A DNA stretch of 10,210 bases from an uncultured Treponema sp. (GTDB lineage Bacteria > Spirochaetota > Spirochaetia > Treponematales > Treponemataceae). The position numbers and the translations under genes were made by a program. The DNA lies in assembly GCA_938045195.1 (NCBI GenBank), contig CALINC010000001.1:1-10210 (forward strand), written 5' to 3'. Each line of letters opens with the position of its first letter. Position 1 is the first letter of the stretch. The notes under the pieces were generated by a model, which was given only the letters and a program-made list of their open reading frames with translations, was not told the origin of the DNA and ran no database searches. Shown piece after piece: positions 5,615 through 10,210 of this stretch.

Positions 5615-7276
5615 ATGGCAGCAGTCAGTCTTTTATTCCGGATGCTTGGAAGTCTGGGACTAATTTTATATGGAATGAAAATGATGAGCGACGGCATTCA
5701 AAAAAGTGCCGGCGAAAGTCTTCACCGTACGCTTAATTTTATGACGGGTAATCGTTTTCTTGCCGTACTAACCGGTATTATTGTAACAGGCATTGTGCAG
5801 TCTTCAGGGGCAACGACGGTTATGACCGTATCGTTTGTTAATGCAGGAATGTTAAGTTTGCCGCAGGCAATCGGCGTTATTTTCGGTGCCAATATCGGAA
5901 CAACAGTTACCGCTTGGATTGTCTCGCTAATCGGTTTTAAGTTTTCTATTGCAAGGATTTCGATACCGGCTTTCGGTATCGGTTATTTTTTAACGTTTTT
6001 TAAAAAGCTTAAAAAAGACAACTTAGGCGAAGCCGTTATGGGCTTCAGTTTGTTGTTTTCCGGTTTGGATTTTCTGGCTTCTGCGATACCCCAAATATCG
6101 GGTGCCAACCTTGCATTTTTGGCAATTTTTCAGCAAACAGGCATAGTAAGCATTATCGTCGGACTGTTGTTAGGTCTTCTTTTAACAATGCTGCTTCATT
6201 CTTCCAGTGCCACTACGGCAGTCCTTTTAACTATGGCTCACGGCGGCATTATGGGATGGGAATTTGCGGCTGCGGTAGTTCTGGGCAGCAATGTCGGTTC
6301 TACGATTGATGCCGTTTTAGCTTCAATCGGTACAAAATTAAATGCGCGGCGGGCTGCAATGGTTCACGTTTTATTTAACATTGCGGGGAGCTGTTTAGTA
6401 TTAATATTTTTTCACCCGTTTTTATCACTTGTAGATTTAATGTTTGTAAAAGGTCCCTCGATAGAAAACATCACCACGCGTATTGCCGTTTTTCATACAA
6501 TGTTTAATGTAATAAATACGATAATTGCCTTGCCATTTGTAAATCAAATTGCGGCTTTTGTATGTATGCTTATAAAACCGAAAGAAAATGACGAACCGGC
6601 AAAATATACGCTGCAATTTCAAGCTCCGAGTATAAAAGAAAATGCAGAAGCATATATTTTGCGTGCCGAAGTGGAAATTTTGAAAATGTCGAATATCGTC
6701 CGTGAAATGTTTACTCTTTTGCGTTCTCTTTTATTGCGGGAATCCGGTATTTCTCCGGAAGAAATTGTAAAACAGCTTACGGCTAAAGAAGATTATACCG
6801 ATCAAATGCAGGAAGAGCTTTCGGCATATCTTATTAAAACTTCGCAGCTTTCACTTTCGCGGCGGCATGAAAAAAATGTAAGACTTATGCTTGGTATTGT
6901 TGACGATATTGAAAATATCACCGACCAAATTTATGAACTCGGACTTTTTATCAACAAAAGTATTCATCTTAAAATGCCGATTAGTCAAGATGATATGAAT
7001 AAACTTTTACCGTATATGGGATTGGTAAATCAATTTATTCATTTTGTTCATGAGCATTTAAATAAACCTCTTGCGGCAGAACAGCTTGCAATAGCGGAAG
7101 AAATGGAAGATTCCATAGATGCAATGCGCCAGAATTTAAAACATCTTGCCCGTTCCCGTCTTGAAAAAGGAGCAAATGTTAAAGCGGAACTTTTATATAT
7201 TGATATGGTGCGCAACTTGGAAAAAATAGGCGACTATGCTTTTAGTATTTCCAGGGCTTTGGCGGAAACGGAGTAA
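5615..7276 (+). CDS. Na+/phosphate cotransporter (NptA/PNaS family) with PhoU-like C-terminal domain
   Basis: A 553-aa protein with a membrane half (about 10-320) and a soluble helical half (about 340-553). The membrane half shows the two inverted repeats of the Na/Pi-cotransporter family: QSSGATT (62-68) with GANIGTT (91-97), and HSSSATT (195-201) with GSNVGST (224-230). The first repeat has the canonical Gln and the second a His in its place. The tail resembles PhoU, with DDIENITDQI (430-439) and RNLEKIGDYAFSIS (533-546) as paired ExxxD-type helices. Family members import phosphate with sodium; the PhoU part probably senses or gates. ATG 5615 is preceded by GGA only 5 bases away; the next ATG (codon 10, MLGSLGLILYGMK) matches where many relatives begin. 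It leads an operon with the VanZ-like and aminotransferase genes. Confidence 0.93.
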   Translation: MAAVSLLFRMLGSLGLILYGMKMMSDGIQKSAGESLHRTLNFMTGNRFLAVLTGIIVTGIVQSSGATTVMTVSFVNAGMLSLPQAIGVIFGANIGTTVTAWIVSLIGFKFSIARISIPAFGIGYFLTFFKKLKKDNLGEAVMGFSLLFSGLDFLASAIPQISGANLAFLAIFQQTGIVSIIVGLLLGLLLTMLLHSSSATTAVLLTMAHGGIMGWEFAAAVVLGSNVGSTIDAVLASIGTKLNARRAAMVHVLFNIAGSCLVLIFFHPFLSLVDLMFVKGPSIENITTRIAVFHTMFNVINTIIALPFVNQIAAFVCMLIKPKENDEPAKYTLQFQAPSIKENAEAYILRAEVEILKMSNIVREMFTLLRSLLLRESGISPEEIVKQLTAKEDYTDQMQEELSAYLIKTSQLSLSRRHEKNVRLMLGIVDDIENITDQIYELGLFINKSIHLKMPISQDDMNKLLPYMGLVNQFIHFVHEHLNKPLAAEQLAIAEEMEDSIDAMRQNLKHLARSRLEKGANVKAELLYIDMVRNLEKIGDYAFSISRALAETE

Positions 7277-7278
7277 AA

Positions 7279-7698
7279 ATGAAATTAAATCTTTTTAAGG
7301 GCAAAAATAACATTGAAATTTTTATGTGTATCTGCTCTCTTTTATGCTTTTGTTTAATAATTTTTTTGTCGTCAAAATCAAAATTACCGCAGCCGATAAA
7401 ACTGTTTTTCGGTCTTGATAAAATTATGCACTGCTTTGCGTTCGGTGCAACAGCATTTACTTTTTCATTTTGGTTTTCATTTGAAGCATGGAAGGAAAAA
7501 ATGTGGAACTGTATTTTATTCACCTTTACGGTTATCGCTTTATTTGGAATAAGCGATGAAATTCATCAATATTTTGTAGAGGGGCGAAGTTCGTCGATAT
7601 ACGATTGGCTTGCCGACTGTTTAGGAGCCGCACTGGCATGCGGGTTGCGCGTAGGCGTAAATATATACATAAAACATAAAAATGAGGCGGTAATATAA
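7279..7698 (+). CDS. VanZ-like family membrane protein
   Basis: A 139-aa protein with hydrophobic segments at about 13-31, 53-68, 77-92 and 110-130. It has the VanZ-like signatures DKIMHCFAFG (47-56), SDEIHQYFVEGRSSS (92-106) and YDWLADCLGAALA (108-120). VanZ proteins are best known for low-level teicoplanin resistance, but most members are widespread envelope proteins of unknown function, so resistance should not be assumed. The start codon is 2 bases after the cotransporter stop, and the GGAG ribosome binding site lies inside the end of that gene, which indicates translational coupling. The aminotransferase gene follows after 1 base. Confidence 0.85.
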   Translation: MKLNLFKGKNNIEIFMCICSLLCFCLIIFLSSKSKLPQPIKLFFGLDKIMHCFAFGATAFTFSFWFSFEAWKEKMWNCILFTFTVIALFGISDEIHQYFVEGRSSSIYDWLADCLGAALACGLRVGVNIYIKHKNEAVI

Positions 7699-7699
7699 A

Positions 7700-8875
7700 A
7701 TGAATAATACGAATTTAAAAAAAATAATTCCATTCTTTTTGCCGTCGTTTTCTCTTGAAGAGGAACAGGCTGTTTGCAGAATTTTAAAATCGGGTTGGCT
7801 TACTACGGGGCAAATAACTTTAGAATTTGAAAAAGAATTTGCAAAGTTTACGGAAGTAAAACATGCGCTTGCCGTGAACTCCGCCTCAAGCGGATTAATT
7901 TTAGCAATGGAGGCTTGCAGAATAAAACACGGCACTAAAATTCTAACGAGCCCCTATACATTTATTTCGACGGCAACGTCTGCGCTTCATTTAGGGGCTG
8001 AAGTTGAATATGCGGATATTGAAAAAAAATCTTACAGTATTGATGCCGAAAAAATTGAGGCAAAATTAAAAAAAGACAAAACCATAAAAGCTGTTGTTCC
8101 TATTCATATTGCAGGAAATGTTTGTAATATGAAAGACATAAATTTGCTTGCCGAAAAATATGGAGTTGCTGTAATTGAAGATGCGGCTCACGCTTTCCCT
8201 GCAAAAACAAGAGACGGATATGCGGGAACTCTCGGCACTTGCGGCGTATTTTCTTTTTATGCAACAAAAACAATTACTACCGGCGAAGGCGGAATGATTT
8301 GCACAAATGATGATGACATTGCCGAGCGGATTAAATTAATGCGTTCTCATGGAATTAATCGTACAATTTGGGATCGGTACACCGATACAAAAGCCTCGTG
8401 GAAATATGATGTAACCGAAGCCGGATGGAAATTTAATTTACCTGATATTCTTTCGAGTATTGGAAGAGTGCAGCTAAAGAAAGCCGTATCTTTTTTTGAA
8501 AAGAGAAAACGCCTTGCAGAAAAATATAATGCCGCCTTTTCCAACAATCCGCTTTTTATTATTCCTCCTGATGGAGAGGGGAATGCTTGGCATTTATATA
8601 TTTTGCGGTTGAATCTTGACGCATTAAAAATAACACGGGATGAATTCGCAGCAGCTTTACAGGAGGAGGGACTCGGTATCTCTGTGCACTTTATTCCGCA
8701 TTTTGAGATGACATACATAAAAAAAAGATACAATTTAGATAAAAAAGATTTTCCTGAAAGTTATTTAAAATATTCACAAAGTTTAAGTTTGCCTTTCTAT
8801 CCTTCAATGAGCGAAAGCGACAGCGGTTATGTTATCAATACCGTACTTAAAACTGCGGAAAAATATAAAAGATAA
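7700..8875 (+). CDS. DegT/DnrJ/EryC1/StrS-type PLP-dependent sugar aminotransferase
   Basis: A 391-aa protein of normal length for the family (fold type I aminotransferase). Visible motifs: SGWLTTG (31-37), the cofactor-loop NSASSGL (60-66), SPYTFISTA (84-92), the PLP-ring Asp in IEDAAHAFPA (159-168, D161), and the Schiff-base Lys in FYATKTITTGEGGM (186-199, K190). The C-terminal part holds GWKFNLPDILSSIGRVQL. These enzymes transfer an amino group from glutamate to a keto sugar nucleotide for surface glycans, or act in related sugar modifications. The substrate cannot be told, since no dehydratase, epimerase or glycosyltransferase gene lies nearby. GAGG stands about 12 bases before the ATG, inside the VanZ-like gene, so it is the third gene of the operon. 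Confidence 0.92.
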   Translation: MNNTNLKKIIPFFLPSFSLEEEQAVCRILKSGWLTTGQITLEFEKEFAKFTEVKHALAVNSASSGLILAMEACRIKHGTKILTSPYTFISTATSALHLGAEVEYADIEKKSYSIDAEKIEAKLKKDKTIKAVVPIHIAGNVCNMKDINLLAEKYGVAVIEDAAHAFPAKTRDGYAGTLGTCGVFSFYATKTITTGEGGMICTNDDDIAERIKLMRSHGINRTIWDRYTDTKASWKYDVTEAGWKFNLPDILSSIGRVQLKKAVSFFEKRKRLAEKYNAAFSNNPLFIIPPDGEGNAWHLYILRLNLDALKITRDEFAAALQEEGLGISVHFIPHFEMTYIKKRYNLDKKDFPESYLKYSQSLSLPFYPSMSESDSGYVINTVLKTAEKYKR

Positions 8876-8953
8876 TATATTTTCATAGTCAGGCAAATAA
8901 ATAAAAACTATGGTTTTTATGCGTCCTCAATTCATAATTCTTCTATAAAAGAC

Positions 8954-8970
8954 AGCGTTTGCCGCTTTTT
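8954..8970 (+). terminator. Weak rho-independent terminator candidate after the aminotransferase operon
   Basis: AGCG-TTTGC-CGCT forms a short 4-bp GC stem followed by a run of five T. It lies about 80 bases after the aminotransferase stop and before the convergent gene. The stem is short, so the assignment is tentative. An AT-rich inverted repeat AAAAAC-TATG-GTTTTT lies closer to the stop (8905-8920) and could also contribute. Confidence 0.3.
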
Positions 8971-9012
8971 GAAAGACCTGCATGTAGGGGGAAACTTCCT
9001 CCGCTATTGTAA

Positions 9013-10158
9013 CTACAGGAAAATCGCTAAAAGATGTGCAACAAAACCGGCGAATAAACCGCCGATCGTATGGCTCAAAATTGCTTTACCCGTAAGCTCT
9101 TTTGTATCAAGAGCGTCCATCATTGCAATATGTGTAGAAATATATCCTGACCAGCACATACATATTGCCGTAAAAACAGCTATATCGTTTGCAGTAACTT
9201 TACCGGCAGCTGCCATATTTTTAATAATTCCAAGAGCTGCTCCGGTTGAGCCTAACGCCGTTATCGGTACCGAAATTGCTTCGGGAGAACTGAAGCCGTA
9301 AATCGGGTTTAAAATAAAAGCCAGTTTTTTCCCTACCCACGGCAGAAGAGCTATACCCTCTCTTGCAGCACCGGTATATACGCCGCCTGCACCCGGACCG
9401 TTTGTAAGCATAATGACAATTGTACAAATTATTACTACACCGGGAATAATCGCGATTCCCATGTTAACACCCGATTTTCCACCATCAAGCATTGCCTGAA
9501 TAAAACGGGAGCCTGCGCTGCCCTCACGCACTTCTCGCATATTTTCCGGTATGGTTTGTACATTTTTTGTCGAAACAAATTTTTCTTTTCCGTATAATTT
9601 TTTTGAAAAATGAATCATAAGACGTACCGAAACAATACTTCCTGCAACAGCCCCCACATTTCCGATTAGTGCTGCCGGTAATGCGGATTTCACACCTAAG
9701 CCCATCATAGCCGTCGTCGTAATTAAACCCATTCCGAAAGCAGTTCCCAAATTGGTAAGTGCCGGAAGCTGATATTGTTTAAAATATCGTCTAAAATTAT
9801 CATCATCGGCAAATGTTAAAATTGCAGGATTATCGGAAAGATAGCAGTTTAATATGCCTAATGAAGATGCCCCGGGTAAATCATACAGGGGCTTCATTAA
9901 TTTTGAAAGCAATCTATTTATAAGAGCTACAACTCCAAATTCTGAAAAAAGACCTGAAACGGCACCAGCCAAAACGGCAACAGCCATGAGATACAAACAT
10001 ATATTTATAAGTAAATCAAATCCTGTTTCCATCATAGTCATAATCATATTAACGCCGCCCATCACGGAACCGACACCGATAAAAAAACCGAAAAAGCAAA
10101 TTAAAAAAATAAAATTTTCCCAACTTATCTCTTTTTTAAAAAAAGATTTCTTTTCCAC
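9013..10158 (-). CDS. CD0519/CD1768-type polytopic membrane protein with Gate (nucleoside-recognition) domain
   Basis: About 381 aa with eight or more membrane segments. From the longest frame (ATG 10164) they lie at about 17-45, 52-72, 135-157, 161-185, 232-255, 297-318, 327-348 and 364-383. Motifs include GASSLGILNCYLSDNPAIL (98-116) and GFSSPEAISVPITALGSTGA (290-309), both usual in this Gate-domain group, which is related to YjiH and spore-maturation-type proteins. A transport or nucleoside role is only suggested by the fold; the substrate is unknown. Start: GGAGGT abuts the ATG at 10162-10164 with no spacing, but is 6 bases from GTG at 10156-10158 (codon 3), so GTG is preferred. It is a single gene with its own promoter, convergent with the aminotransferase operon. 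Confidence 0.85.
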   Translation of the reverse strand: MEKKSFFKKEISWENFIFLICFFGFFIGVGSVMGGVNMIMTMMETGFDLLINICLYLMAVAVLAGAVSGLFSEFGVVALINRLLSKLMKPLYDLPGASSLGILNCYLSDNPAILTFADDDNFRRYFKQYQLPALTNLGTAFGMGLITTTAMMGLGVKSALPAALIGNVGAVAGSIVSVRLMIHFSKKLYGKEKFVSTKNVQTIPENMREVREGSAGSRFIQAMLDGGKSGVNMGIAIIPGVVIICTIVIMLTNGPGAGGVYTGAAREGIALLPWVGKKLAFILNPIYGFSSPEAISVPITALGSTGAALGIIKNMAAAGKVTANDIAVFTAICMCWSGYISTHIAMMDALDTKELTGKAILSHTIGGLFAGFVAHLLAIFL

Positions 10159-10186
10159 TCGCATACCTCCGGAATATTAAGAAAAT

Positions 10187-10192
10187 ATTATA
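10187..10192 (-). promoter_or_regulatory. Candidate -10 for the Gate-domain membrane protein gene
   Basis: A perfect TATAAT on the minus strand, about 30 bases before the start and upstream of GGAGGT (10165-10170). At a 17-base spacing the -35 would begin at the last base of the window, so it cannot be judged. Confidence 0.45.
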
Positions 10193-10210
10193 TTAAAATG
10201 GTTTTAAATT

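Noticed and set aside
7279..7698. Glycopeptide resistance gene vanZ
   Set aside because: The protein has the VanZ-like domain, but there are no vanHAX-type genes nearby and most family members are unrelated to resistance.
1..10210. CRISPR array, tRNA, rRNA, SRP RNA, complete insertion sequence or phage gene
   Set aside because: No spaced direct repeats, no cloverleaf-like segments, no transposase or phage signatures were seen on either strand; the 4.5S RNA partner of Ffh is not in this window.

Overview
The window looks like chromosomal DNA of a spirochaete, most likely a host-associated Treponema. This is inferred from the AT-rich intergenic DNA, the character of the proteins, and the gene set (an Ffh with a TKFDSDARGG guanine-specificity loop, a DciA-like protein, Lgt and DUF2156 proteins). 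No marker settles the species. There are no rRNA or tRNA genes, CRISPR arrays, phage genes or complete insertion sequences. Nine protein genes cover most of the window, with one of them cut by the left edge.

Left block, minus strand, positions 1-5358. In transcription order this runs: a small 90-aa DUF4190-like membrane protein with the best promoter in the window; a prolipoprotein diacylglyceryl transferase family protein (lgt) with an unusual Cys-rich signature; a DUF2156 acyltransferase-fold protein whose ribosome binding site lies inside a hairpin; then a tight ffh / dciA-like / RlmM-like cluster. Ffh is the signal recognition particle GTPase, the DciA-like protein belongs to the replicative helicase loader family (DUF721), and the last gene is a 23S rRNA ribose methyltransferase-like enzyme that runs off the left edge. 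SRP targeting and lipoprotein acylation both belong to envelope protein biogenesis, although the genes appear to be separate transcription units.

Middle block, plus strand, positions 5615-8875. A 255-base divergent promoter region separates the small membrane protein gene from a three-gene operon with gaps of 2 and 1 bases: a Na+/phosphate cotransporter with a PhoU-like tail, a VanZ-like membrane protein, and a DegT/DnrJ/EryC1-type PLP sugar aminotransferase. The cotransporter promoter is placed so that its mRNA would be leaderless.

Right block, minus strand, positions 9013-10158. A convergent gene for a polytopic Gate-domain membrane protein of the CD0519/CD1768 type. Its Shine-Dalgarno fits a GTG start two codons inside the longest frame.

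The most interesting signal is a dispersed palindromic repeat. One copy (1-51) sits at the visible end of the methyltransferase frame and another (4147-4207) at the end of lgt. Both share the same boundary sequence and the same orientation but are read in different frames, so the repeat seems to supply C-terminal tails to unrelated proteins. No complete novel defence or mobile system was found.
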